A stretch of 64,000 nt of DNA from Choanephora cucurbitarum (Eukaryota > Mucoromycota > Mucoromycetes > Mucorales > Choanephoraceae). The position numbers and the translations under genes were made by a program. The notes under the pieces were generated by a model. The model saw only the letters and a list, made by a program, of their open reading frames with translations. It was not told the origin of the DNA and did no database searches. Shown piece after piece: positions 1-10,221 of the stretch. The DNA lies in the NCBI GenBank assembly GCA_025331435.1, contig JAIWNI010000027.1:186001-250000 (forward strand), read 5' to 3'. Within the stretch, counting starts at the first letter, position 1. Each line of letters opens with the position of its first letter.

Positions 1-594
1 ATTTGGGTAAATTGACAATAAATCTCGTCTTGAGTTCTTGTATACACATGCCCAACAACTTCTTTGCTTCCTCAACAGTCATGTTCTCCTTATAATATCT
101 ATCCATCAGTGATGTACAGAAATAAGCACCATAGCCTTGTGCACAGAAAGGCAATTTAGCCATAGCACCAAGATAATCAATCCAATAAAGTTCAGGCTGT
201 TGTGTCTTTGTATCATAACCACCAATAATCAAATTAACAGAATAAGGATGCTAACTTAGAGTGTAAGCAAACTTTGCTGTCTTTTTTTTTTTATTTTGCC
301 TGAACTTACTCTGCTTCTAAGTGAATCAGCCAACTCACGACGAGTGAAGGTAGCTGTGGCTTTAGGACTTAATTCAAGACCGTTTCGAATACCATATAAC
401 TTGATGTTGCGTTGAATGTATTCAGCAAAGTTGACGGTATCACCAGGCTCACCTGTATAGAGCATGACTGTATGCGCGTTCAGTTCGCGTGATTTATTTT
501 CAGTTCCCTTCATCACCACAATACTACGGGCACTGACAGTATCAGCTGCAAGTAAAGAAAAGCCATTGCCTGTGATTCCAAAAAGACACTCCAT
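1..594 (-). CDS. PRE1: Proteasome core subunit beta-4 (PSMB2/Pre1 type), 3' part outside window
   Basis: Non-catalytic beta subunit of the 20S proteasome core in nucleus and cytosol. Exons on the minus strand are 594-310 and 250-1, joined in phase 0 across a 59-nt GT-AG intron. The 95 residues of exon 1 begin MECLFGITGNGF and contain GEPGDTVNFAEYIQRNI and LELSPKATATFTR, close to yeast Pre1. Exon 2 carries IIGGYDTKTQQPELYWIDYL and runs off the window edge, so about 178 of roughly 200 residues are visible. An upstream in-frame ATG (675) would add a leader rich in Phe and Leu that the family does not have, so the start at 594 is preferred. The gene is divergent from the MCT-like permease. PAC1, a proteasome assembly chaperone, lies 5 kb away. 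Confidence 0.93.
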
Positions 595-1349
595 TATGAT
601 TAAGTTGAATAATAAAAAAAGAGAGAGAGAAAAATGGAATTTAAGCTGTACCTCAAATTTTGAACGCGTGTGCATTGCGTACCAAATAGAAAAAAAAAAA
701 AGTGACTCGCACTACCTTGGATTCAATGAATGGAAAATTGGTGTCGTCATATATTTTATTTTATTTTACTTGTTTCTAACAGTGTTTATTCTAATACAAA
801 GAAAGCCTTTAGTAACAGTTGAACAAAAGAGAGATTCATGACTAAGAAGAGAGATTCAGCGGATGAACAAAAAATAAGCTTAAACTATGTGTTCATGAAG
901 TTGAACTGTATTGATGAGAACAATACCTTCTTACTGTTATCTAACAAACGAAGGTCTCTCTAATGTCATGACTGATATATTATTGAAAAGGTAGCTTAAT
1001 CTATTAAGTTGTTTATATATATCAGATCTGTATCTAGCCCCTACTGTTGAGTTAACCCTCTCCCTCTATTGATACATAAACATAACTGATTCGCTTACAA
1101 TTAGAATTTGTAAATCTCTAATTTCCCTTTTGTGATTTGAATTTGATTCTTAGAATGATTCATTGCATATCGAATTGACATCATGTGTCATCCGGAAAAA
1201 AGTTATTATGCCGCATCATTGGGGTTGAGCTTAATTCGGATAAAATATTCTACTCCCGGGTCTTAATCATTTGTCCGAACCTATATAAAGACAATAAAAA
1301 AAAAGTTTTTTTTCTTTTCTTTTCTTTTCTCTTTCTCTCCTTGACTATA
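595..1349. other. Intergenic region between divergent PRE1 and permease genes
   Basis: About 750 bp of AT-rich DNA between two divergent starts, presumably holding both promoters. A pyrimidine-rich tract (about 1306-1340) lies directly upstream of the permease ATG, as is common in this window. The short ORFs here are chance open frames. Confidence 0.6.
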
Positions 1350-2989
1350 ATGGAACCAAAAGGCAATTTAGATGTTGCATTAGAAGAAGATGTTGTCATG
1401 ACACCCAGATCATCAGCCAATTACGATGAGTTAAATGGAATGACATTGACACCTCATCAGCATCATGATCTAGAGAAGATAGGCACCACAAAGACAGAAC
1501 GCTATGACGCAGAGCATGGAGGACTACATCCTATTGCACCTCAAGAGACAAGTAAACTAACAACAAGTTCAATTCTAATTGATTATCAGCTCTAACCTAG
1601 TATCTGTCTAGATGTCACTATTGCCAGTATTGTCCAGGTACCAGATGATGCCTTTTATGCAGGTATTCCTGATGGAGGTTATGGCTGGTAAAGTTGTCAT
1701 TTTTTTCATTTCAGATTTTTATTTTGAAACTCATCTCAATAGGTAAATAGGGTGGTATCCTTTGTTGGTTTCTTGCTTAACTTTATTATGTTTGGTGTGG
1801 CTTCTATTTGGGGTAAAGTAAGAAATAGAGAAAGATGAATCGATAGACTGACAATTGTTTTTAAGGTGTCTTTTCCAATGCTTATGCAACCACTGTCTTA
1901 AAAGATAAAGCGACCACCATTGAACTGATGGGTGTAGGTTCAGTCTTGGTCATCTGTCTCAACGTCTTTTCACCTGCCAGTCCTGTCTTGGCTGCTCGTT
2001 TTGGTGTACGTGTCACGATGGCCATTGGCACAGTCATTCTATCGCTCGGTCTCTGTCTGGCTGGCTTCAGTACAGAGATATGGCATCTTTATCTTACACA
2101 AGGTGTCTTGTTCGGTGTAGGCTCTTCTTTGACCTACATGTCTGTCATATCCGTGATCCCTCAATGGTTTACTACCCGCAGAGGAACAGCCATGGGTATC
2201 AGTTCTGCAGGTAGTGGCATTGGTGGTCTTGCCTTGAGTCCTATGGTAAGCCATCTGATTGGTCAATATGGTATTGCCTGGACCTACCGCATTGTGGGTC
2301 TGATGGCCTTTGGTATCTGTATGGTAGGCTCTCTCCTGATCCGTACTCGCCTGCCACCCAATGCCTCGGGTCGACAGCCCATTCGATCGCCTATTCAACC
2401 CGCTATGCTCAAGAACCTGGACTTTGTGATCTTGTTGCATGGTCTTGTCATCTCTCTCACTGGCTACCTGATCCCCTTGTTCTATTTACCCAAGTATGCA
2501 GCTACCTATGGTATCAGTCGAGCAGATTCATCGAATATTGTGGGTGTTGCCTGTGCTCTGAATGCCATTGGTCGTCTGGTGATTGGGTATTTTGCTGATC
2601 GTATTGGTCGATTGAATGCCTACATCATCTCATGTGTCTGTGCTGGTATCTTTTGTATGGCATTCTGGCCATTTGCCACTACCTTTGGATCTCTGATGGC
2701 CTTTGCTGTCCTGTTTGGGTTCTTTTGTGGTATCTATTATGCATTAGCACCACCTATTACTGCAGCTATTGTGGGTACAGACAATATCTCTTCCGGACTG
2801 TCTATCTTGTTTCTTGCTAGTGCTATTGCAGGTACAGGACCACCTATTGCCTCAGCCATTCAAGAGGCTACACCTGAGCATGGTTATATTGGTGTACAGA
2901 TGTTTTCTGGTTCTGTCTATCTCTTTGGTGCACTTATCTGTTTGATCCTCAAATGGAAAAAGACACACTCTTTCTTCTCTGTCCTTTAA
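1350..2989 (+). CDS. MFS transporter, monocarboxylate transporter-like (MCT/MCH family)
   Basis: Probable plasma-membrane permease of the major facilitator superfamily; the substrate cannot be told from sequence. Exons 1350-1551, 1612-1687, 1751-1812 and 1866-2989 join in frame to give 487 residues. A soluble acidic N-terminus of about 80 residues precedes PDGGYGW, the signature at the start of helix 1 in MCT proteins. About twelve hydrophobic segments follow, with a hydrophilic loop after the sixth (RLPPNASGRQPIR) and the motif NAIGRLVIGYFADRIG, an MFS helix 7-8 loop, in the second half. In yeast the related MCH proteins do not all carry monocarboxylates; one is a riboflavin carrier. A polyadenylation-like AATAAA lies about 115 bp after the stop. 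Confidence 0.9.
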
Positions 2990-3543
2990 AAAATGACTAT
3001 TATCATGATACCTCTTTTAATTTAATTCCCTGTATTTTAGACCCAACCATTAGAATAAATCGTTTTGATATTTGTGTGTGTGTGTAACACTGTATCAAAT
3101 AGAATAAAGCTTCTTTAGAGTTTCATTAAAAGAAAACAAAAAGGGAAGAAGAATGAGCCTATTTTTTTTTAGTCTAAAAAAGGTAGCTATTGTTTCTTAT
3201 TTAAAAAATTGCATAAGATTGAAATCACTTGTTTATTTTGACTATCACTTTTTTAGTGTCTTGATGATGCAGTGCATTGACATGATTGACACCCTCAAAA
3301 ATGATGAATATTCTCTTTTTATTCATTTCCCTTTTGAAATGTGGAAAAGGAGGGAGTGTGAATATAGGAGAGAACGAGAGAGATTTGTTACTTGCATCAT
3401 GTGGCCCCGCATTTTACTCTTTTTCAATACCGTCATTCAAATAGGCACCCTAAATAAGGAAAAGACGGACTTTTTTCTTCATTTTTAAACTTTTTTTATT
3501 TTATTTTATTTTTCCACTTTTTTCTTTAACTTATCATCATATC
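2990..3543. other. Intergenic region
   Basis: 3' flank of the permease (GT-repeat tract near 3072-3085, AATAAA near 3103), then an AT-rich stretch and a T-rich tract before the next gene. The 111-codon frame at 3153-3488 has low-complexity composition and no recognisable domain. Confidence 0.5.
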
Positions 3544-4424
3544 ATGGTAACTTTTTACTTGATTACTGTATGACTTGTTATTGACAACTTTTTTCTTTTA
3601 AATAAAAGGCATTACCTGAGCCTATGGCTTCTTTATCTACACCTATTCCTTATAGCACCGATTTGGAAACCGAAACCAATAAGAGACCACGTAGACACAC
3701 GATCACTCGCCCTGATTCAGCTTTAGAATTACTGTCTGAAGATGACTCAGATGAAGAAATACAACAACAGGCACTCGATCGTATCTCAGATATCCTCGCT
3801 AATCTCATTCAAGAAGCCAATGAGGCTGTCAATGGAATAGAAAAGGAACGTATGATGATCAAAAGTGTCTCACTGGATTCACGGCGATCTCGTATTCCTC
3901 GGCCTAAACGACTGGTCATTCAACCCACCTTACTTCACTCTGCTCCACCTACCACACAGACACGTCCTGTCAAAAAGAGACAGCCAGATACTGTCCAAAG
4001 AAGACAGCCAGATCCTATCATCGAATCCTTTAGACGACTGGATAGTTCAATGGCCATGGTCGATTCACTCTCACGCGATCTTGCTTCAGAAGATATGATA
4101 TTGAATTCTCGACTGATGCTGTTCCTGTTGGTGCCTTTGTTACATATACCCCATTCATTCATTACCATGTTATTTGACTTGTGCTATTCGCATCAGATTC
4201 GACAGACATCCCTCTTTGATATTCCTTCTATGCTTGTATGGACCTGTCTGTTGGCCTTGGCTAATTTGGTGGTGGGTGAATCGAGTCCGAAAGGGAAAGC
4301 GATTCGACCCAACAAAGTGCAATTGCCTGGTTCTTTTATTCATCCCAACAAACGCACTTGGACACCATCGACTGTAGAGACACATGCATCCATACCCACT
4401 CTTGTTCGAAGGAATTCAGTTTAA
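3544..4424 (+). CDS. Hypothetical protein with two C-terminal membrane segments
   Basis: Family not recognised. The long exon (ATG at 3624) encodes 266 residues: an acidic, Ser-rich N-terminus with a short coiled-coil-like stretch (LDRISDILANLIQEANEAV), a basic Pro/Arg region, then two hydrophobic segments around SRLMLFLLVPLLHIPHSFIT and SMLVWTCLLALANLVVG, and a hydrophilic tail. The frame continues upstream without a stop to an acceptor at 3607-3608. A 62-nt intron (3547-3608) would join it to a lone ATG at 3544-3546 and add five residues (M-ALPE). I extend the start to 3544 because that would be the first ATG of the spliced message; the start at 3624 remains possible. Likely a membrane-anchored protein; function unknown. 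Confidence 0.65.
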
Positions 4425-4680
4425 ATAAACTAATGGATTCTTGTGACTTTCTTTTTTTTCTTGTTTAGCATTAAAGATGTCAATGGAACCCAAGTGATGA
4501 TATCTCATTTCATTGTATTAAGCGGAGATTCAATGAGAGCAATGAGAAATTATGCAAGTTCTCTTTGACAGTACATGAATCACATGACTTTAGAGGACAA
4601 TAAGAAGAACAGAAGAAGTAGGGATCTTTTAAGACAGAGCATAAACCCATTTCTTTTCTTTTCTTTTTTTCTATTAAAAA

Positions 4681-5688
4681 ATGCGCGCACTTGAATTAGT
4701 TCAATTTGGTTCACCCGTAGATTGTTTTTCTTATAATGAACATGTCCCTACACCCTCCATTCAATCTCCCTATCAACTCTTGATCCGCGTAAAAGCAGCT
4801 GGTACGAATCCAATAGACACCAAAATAGCCTCTGGTGCATTCCATCTTGACTCTCACTTACCTTATATTATTGGGGCTGATTTCGCAGGTGTGGTAGAAG
4901 CAATGGGAGATCAGGTAGATGGATTTAAGGTGGGTGATGCTGTCTTTGGATCCCTTCATATGCCTTTTAGTTGGTGTGGTTCATATGCAGAATACACACT
5001 GGTTGATCTGCGTCATGATTCAGTGGCCAAGAAACCAGATAGTCTGTCGTTTGAACAGGCTGCCTCTGCAGGTATTGCCATCTTGACAGCCTATCAAGGG
5101 ATCGTCAATCACAGTCGCACAAGCTATCCCTCCCGTCGTATCCTGATTGTCGGTGCCTCTGGTGGTGTAGGTGCTTATGGTGTTCAGCTGGCAAAGGCAT
5201 TGAATCATCAAGTGGTTGGTATCTGTAGTAGCAAGAATGTATCCTTTGTCAGACAGATGGGGGCAGATCAAGTGGTGGCCTATACCGATACAGACCAGTT
5301 CACTCAGTTTCGTATGGATTATCAAGGCTATTTTGACCTTGTGTTTGATTGTGTGGGTGGTGAGGATTACTATACCATGCTAGATCCTCTCTTGAACGAA
5401 CAAGGTCAGTATGTGTCTGCAGTCACACCTGGCACAACCCGTTCTACTCTCTCCATGGCTTCCAAATTGGTCTATAAGCATTGTTTTGCCACCCATGCCT
5501 ATTCAATGATTTTATCTTTACCTCATCATGATTTTAGGTCTCGCATTGCTCCCTTGTTTGAGACAGGTGCTTTGGGTGGAATGGTACAGGATGAAAGGGA
5601 GAATGTGATGCCCTTGAAGGAAGGATATAAGGCACATCTTAAATTGGCTACACATCGTACTGTAGGTAAAATTGTGTTACAGATTTGA
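4681..5688 (+). CDS. Zinc-independent MDR oxidoreductase (quinone oxidoreductase / RTN4IP1-like)
   Basis: Single-exon gene of 335 residues in the medium-chain dehydrogenase/reductase superfamily. The N-terminal GroES-like part holds KAAGTNPIDTKIASG and IIGADFAGVVEAMGDQVDGF. The Rossmann part has the nucleotide-binding loop GASGGVGAYGVQLAKAL at about 158-174. The structural Cys cluster and the catalytic zinc ligands of alcohol dehydrogenases are not visible, which fits an NADPH-dependent quinone or enone reductase. The C-terminal motif HRTVGKIVL is typical of the family. The natural substrate is unknown. A T-rich leader lies directly before the ATG. Confidence 0.9.
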   Translation: MRALELVQFGSPVDCFSYNEHVPTPSIQSPYQLLIRVKAAGTNPIDTKIASGAFHLDSHLPYIIGADFAGVVEAMGDQVDGFKVGDAVFGSLHMPFSWCGSYAEYTLVDLRHDSVAKKPDSLSFEQAASAGIAILTAYQGIVNHSRTSYPSRRILIVGASGGVGAYGVQLAKALNHQVVGICSSKNVSFVRQMGADQVVAYTDTDQFTQFRMDYQGYFDLVFDCVGGEDYYTMLDPLLNEQGQYVSAVTPGTTRSTLSMASKLVYKHCFATHAYSMILSLPHHDFRSRIAPLFETGALGGMVQDERENVMPLKEGYKAHLKLATHRTVGKIVLQI

Positions 5689-5744
5689 AATAATAAAAAA
5701 TATTTCATTACGTGTTTCATTTTTTTACTTTTTATTTTAAACTA

Positions 5745-6566
5745 ATGATAGAAGAGACTTCAACACCTGTTCGATATGCTTTGGATGACCATGACAGTGA
5801 TGAAGAGTTAGAGGCTTCTAAGGTGTTTGATAAAGTCACCATCACAATTGAAACTCAAGTGACAACACCTTCCACACTGATCATCGGTCTTGATCAACCC
5901 GGTCAAGTTTACGTACAATCCTTATTAGACACACAACCAGTGGGCACAATTCTACGTCAAGTAAGCTATTTGAATCATTAGAAAGAAGACATATTGAACT
6001 TATCCACAATTAGTATAACACAACAGAAACAAAAGCTAGACTCTATCAACACAAAGACACATTGTTGATTGCATTTGATGCTATTGTGCCTGAAGAAGCT
6101 CACCTGTATACACAAGCAATGATGCAACAATGGAAAGTGAACAAGGTGATTGTGTTGGATTCCTTTAGAGCTGTAGGCTATGTATCGCATGTCTGGGGAG
6201 AAGATCTGGTACCACCTTTCTTAAGAGTACTTCAGACATCTGTCAGTGAACATCAACCCAATTTCACCTTGTTTGAAACCCCCAATATGGTCCAAGGCCT
6301 TTCTGCTGCCATTCTGAATCATGTAAGTAATACAAAAGATAAAGAAAAGCCTTCACTGACCAACCTATTAGTGTGAAATCCATCAAATGGTATGTTATGA
6401 TTTATTATCCTTTCAAGAATCCATGTATGGTCAATTGTTGGTGACAAATGAAACATTAACTGCGTATGAGACAGGACTCAATCTGTTGGGCTATCAGCTC
6501 AAGTTGGACCAAGGCAAACTAAGTCAAATGGAACAAAAGCAAAGCAATCATCGTCTCTATCTTTAA
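5745..6566 (+). CDS. PSMG1: Proteasome assembly chaperone 1 (PAC1/PSMG1-like)
   Basis: Cytosolic chaperone that, with PAC2, guides assembly of the proteasome alpha ring. Exons 5745-5960, 6014-6322 and 6372-6566 are each in phase 0 and give 239 residues. The acidic N-terminus (DDHDSDEELEASK) is followed by a globular domain. PPFLRVLQTS, TLFETPNMVQGLSAAILNH and the following CEIHQMVCYDLLSFQESMYG line up with the C-terminal half of human PSMG1 (FLRAL, LLEQPNIVHDLPAAVL). It is somewhat shorter than human PSMG1 (about 288). An upstream in-frame ATG at 5712 would only add a Phe-rich leader. Similarity is moderate, so PAC1 is the best but not the only possible reading. Confidence 0.78.
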
Positions 6567-6607
6567 TAAAGCCATATTATTTTTTTTTATTTGATATCTA
6601 CACTATT

Positions 6608-6781
6608 TTAGACGGCCAAGAGTTCACCCCAGTTGCGAAGAAAGACAATGGCACCAGTAAAGACAGTAAGAGACAGAGCGATGTTAAGGTTGCCTTGACG
6701 CTTTTCAGGGCTAAAGAGTTCTGACTTGACAGCTTGAACAAAAGAAGGTTGGCTGTTGTGTTCTAGTTGACGTTTATCCAT
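6608..6781 (-). CDS. TOM6: Tom6-like small subunit of the mitochondrial outer-membrane translocase
   Basis: A 57-residue single-exon protein: a soluble N-terminus (MDKRQLEHNSQPSFVQAVK), then SPEKRQGNLNIALSLTVFTG with one transmembrane segment ending in FLRNWGELLAV. Fungal Tom6 proteins share a PEN/KR element before the helix and an FLRSSWGE/DLL-like C-terminus, which matches well. Tom6 stabilises the general import pore with Tom40 and Tom22. Such small proteins are easily missed by gene callers. Assignment rests on the C-terminal half only. Confidence 0.62.
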   Translation of the reverse strand: MDKRQLEHNSQPSFVQAVKSELFSPEKRQGNLNIALSLTVFTGAIVFLRNWGELLAV

Positions 6782-6881
6782 TATGTCGTTTGATAGGAAA
6801 AAAGTGAAAAACAAAAAGAAAGAAAAAAAAGAGACTAAAGTGGCTCAAAAATTTTGCAGGGTTGATTCGGACACATTTTTA

Positions 6882-8222
6882 TTATACAATTTCTTCGATC
6901 ACTAAATCTTCATCCTCCTCTACTTTGGGTTTCTCCAATTCTGTCACTTCAGGACCTTCTTCATCACGAATCAACATATCTACAATAGTCACACATAGTT
7001 CCTTGATGTCTTCGTCTGTCTCTTGAATATGGAGACGTTGAACTACACGATATACTTGTTTTTCACGTAAATAGTCACGACCGAATCGAGTGCTGGTCAA
7101 CAAAATCAAGGATTCCAACAATAAAGTACGCAACATACTATCGGTTTCTCGTTTCTAAATCCATTTTAGCACAGTGTACTCTATGTCACCCTTCTCTTTA
7201 CCTTATCATCACCCAACATTTGAATTTCTTCGGGGAATTGTTCAAATTCATCTATATCGTATTCTTCATTACCACACAAAGGCAACAGGATAAAAGGAAG
7301 CACATTGATATCATTCACATCCAACAAGCGAGTATGCTCTCTTGTTTCAAAACAACAGTTCTTGATGGTAGAATCAGCACCACCACGACGAATGACATTA
7401 GGATCTTCAGTAAAGATCTGGATCTTGGTCAAAGGAGACAGTTGATCAGCTGCACGCTCAATCATAAAGACACGACCGAGACGAATACTGGAGACATTAG
7501 AGAACACACTGGCCAAGAAATGGAATTCGGCTTCAGGATTATATTCCTTTTTGTAACCTTTGTGGAACACTTCGACCAGTTGATCTAACAGACGAGTGGA
7601 TGAACAAAAGTCATCGAGAGGTTTGGCTGTTGCTTGGATCACCTTGACACAGACAGGTTCATATTTGGTCATGTTGGATAATAACATACAGGCAAGATCG
7701 GCCAAGACAGATTTAGCATTCTATACAATCGAGGTTAATGTCTTGTTTGAGCCTTTCCTCATTTTTTCTTTTTACAGTGATCAATAAACCAATATAGTTA
7801 ATAAAGTCCATATCGTCTAATTCTTGTTGAACAAGAGGATCACTGGAGAGGTTGATTAAACAACGAAGGGCATCGTGAGCTGTCACCTTTTTTTTTTTTG
7901 GAAAATGGTAAGTTATGATGTGACACTTGATGTAGCCTCACTTACGGGATCTTCTTTACAAAGGGCTTTTAAGCCTTTACAAACAGTGGCTCTTTGTTCT
8001 AATAAGATGTAACGGTATTGGTTACCGTTGGGTGTATAAGGCACAAGGTGATGTAGTGCAATAGCACGAATCTAACTTGACATTAGTCTATGGAATCAAA
8101 AAGTGTCATGTTATTTACTTCAAGTGCAGGTTGTTGTAAGAAAGGAATAAGCTTGAAATACAGGGTGAGTGATGGTACATTGTTTATCTTTATTGTTTTA
8201 CTTCTTTAATTTGAGCTTCCAT
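6882..8222 (-). CDS. HGH1: HGH1 family armadillo-like chaperone (eEF2 folding)
   Basis: Six exons on the minus strand, all phase 0: 8222-8202, 8151-8119, 8071-7946, 7886-7776, 7720-7202 and 7154-6882, giving 360 residues against about 390 in the family. The start exon encodes only MEAQIKE. Helical-repeat sequence follows (IRAIALHHLVPYTPNG, LRCLINLSSDPLVQQELDD, LADLACMLLSNMTKYE), then the HGH1 core with FLASVFSNVSSIRLGR, RRGGADSTIKNCCFE and ILLPLCGNEEYDIDEFEQ, and LRTLLLESLILLTSTRFGRD near the end. The tail is acidic. In yeast, Hgh1 works with TRiC to fold translation elongation factor 2. The identification is firm because of the GGxxSTIKNCCF block. Confidence 0.93.
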
Positions 8223-8889
8223 TGTAAAAATAAGTCGACTTGTCAATAAGACTAGAAAAAAAAATATGCAAAATGATGACTAAAAAAATAGAAGGCTTTT
8301 CGTGACTGTTGTGGACTAAAGAGGTTGCTTGGAATGGCGGCCTTTTTTTTTTTTTTTAGCATAAAGAGGCATCTACAAAGCTTTTGTATGGCTAAAACTA
8401 TATGCATTGATGTATCATTTGGGGCATTTGAAAGCCGTTATTTGATGTCTTTTTTTCTTAAAAGTAAATGATGCATTCGCTTTCTACACCCTAAAATTCC
8501 TTTTTTCTTAAAAGATGAATGACCTACTGTCACCCAATGTATCTGTCTATCCCGATCAATGACCGGGACAAATTTGCTGTCAAATGCCAATAAAAGTCTT
8601 GAGCCAAGACTGTAAAAGACAAAATAAATTCGTATAACATTTCTAAAACAAAACTCTCCTTTCGAAGGCATCATAGTGAAGTAGATTGAAACGCAACTTG
8701 CACTGGTGGAACAGATAGACCATGTCTCTAAGTCTACTCTATTCGCAATTTGACTCATAATTTTTATCCGTCAAGAATTTTTCCGTTCACACCAACGGGA
8801 ACGGACAATTAAAGGATCCTTCTTTTTATCATGACATGATATAAAAATCAAACACATTTCTCTTCTTTTTTTTTGGTATCAATTCAACC
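8223..8889. other. Intergenic region between divergent HGH1 and DUF1772 genes
   Basis: About 670 bp containing both promoters. A minus-strand 106-codon frame (8438-8758) shows no domain or protein-like composition and is discounted. Confidence 0.5.
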
Positions 8890-9342
8890 ATGTATCCTAA
8901 TATCTACCTTGCTGCTACTTCACCTAGAACCCTTGCTCTTTTCACTACAGGCATCTTTTCAGGAATCACCTTTAGTATCGGCTATGCTAGTGTCCCCGCC
9001 ATCCTTGCCTCAAAGGATCCTTTGCCTGCCTTTATTCAAATTTACAAGAAAGGTGCTACCATTGCCATGTCTACTATTGCCATCAGCGCCATCTCTAATG
9101 GTGCCTGTTACTATTATCTGAAAGACCCTCGTTTCATTTGGTCTGGCTTCTTTAGTTTCCTCTGTATACCCATCACTAAGTTCCTCATCATGCCTATCAA
9201 CAATCAATTGTTTGCAATGGAAAAGTTAGGTGATGATTATGATCGAAACAAGGTATATCAATTGGTGAAGAAATGGTCCAGTATGCATGCTTTAAGAACA
9301 GTGTCTGCTTTCGTTGCATTTGCTATACATGCTCTCTATTAG
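8890..9342 (+). CDS. DUF1772 (anthrone-oxygenase-like) membrane protein
   Basis: Single-exon, 150-residue protein with four hydrophobic helices: LALFTTGIFSGITFSIGYA, ATIAMSTIAISAISNGACYY, FFSFLCIPITKFLIMPINN and LRTVSAFVAFAIHALY. A cytosolic segment ending VKKWSSMHALRT lies between helices 3 and 4. The PITKFLIMPINNQL element followed by a KWsxxHxxR motif is the hallmark of DUF1772. Some members oxidise polyketide anthrones in filamentous fungi. No polyketide genes are nearby, so its own role is open. Confidence 0.75.
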   Translation: MYPNIYLAATSPRTLALFTTGIFSGITFSIGYASVPAILASKDPLPAFIQIYKKGATIAMSTIAISAISNGACYYYLKDPRFIWSGFFSFLCIPITKFLIMPINNQLFAMEKLGDDYDRNKVYQLVKKWSSMHALRTVSAFVAFAIHALY

Positions 9343-10221
9343 AAGCGTTGTTCTAAGAGAAGGGATTGGCAAAAAAAAAAAGAGTTTTTGTTGTTAATTT
9401 TTGTTTCCAATAAATGTATATAATATGATACAAGTTATGTCTTTAAGAGTAAAAAAGAGAAGCCTACTATGTGAAGGAAGTATTGCACAAACTTTAGTGC
9501 TCAGTCTTGGAGAAAAAAAAAGAGAGAGAGAGAAATCCCAAATTGACATATGCAGCAGTATGCTGATCATTGAAGTCAAGCAAGGTTTCAAATTGATATG
9601 GTCTCAGTTTAATGCTTTTGTAATTTTGGCAAAAGGGTTGATAGTTCATGTTCTTTATAAGAAGGAGGGACTCTGCTTTCACTTTTTGTTATTTTCAGCA
9701 TTTTATAGAGAAGACTGCTGCAACAAGGATGTCAACGATATATGCTTGATGAAACATATTGTTGAATCCAGTCTGCATAATTGGGAAAAATAGCTGACTG
9801 TGAAAGTTTAAAACCCCATGCTTAGCTCGATCTAAATCGAAAAGGTGAACAGGAATACTAAAAAAAAAAAGGTTTGTTTTCATGAGAAGGATAAAAGTAA
9901 CAAGATCAATCAAAAGCTCTCTTGAAATAAGCTTCAGTTTATGTCAAACAGCTCGCTCTTAATATTTTCTTTTTGTTCATAACTATTTCTGTAGTCAGTT
10001 ATTAGACAAAAAAGACGCTGTTTGTTCCTAGTATTCAAGAGTAGTCATTATCTGAAGAAGAAAATGAGCAAACACATCTTTTGAGAGAATTCTTGTTGTT
10101 GAAGAGATTTATGTTACGTAAAGGTGATTAAAGACAAGTGTTATTCAACGAGAGGAATAAAGACAATTTCTGTTTCTCTTTTCAGTTTTTTTTTTCTTGT
10201 TTCTCTTTTTCTTATTTAAAC
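9343..10221. other. Intergenic region
   Basis: About 880 bp of AT-rich DNA with short A-runs. Overlapping chance frames on both strands (9394-9913) lack domains. Nothing else recognised; the last 60 bp are the T-rich leader of the F-box gene. Confidence 0.5.

Noticed and set aside
464..841. 125-codon plus-strand ORF
   Set aside because: Mostly antisense to PRE1 exon 1, remainder low complexity.
3153..3488. 111-codon ORF
   Set aside because: Low-complexity Phe/Leu/Lys-rich translation of AT-rich DNA, no domain.
9394..9913. Overlapping ORFs on both strands
   Set aside because: No domain, no proper start for the longest, and mutual overlap.
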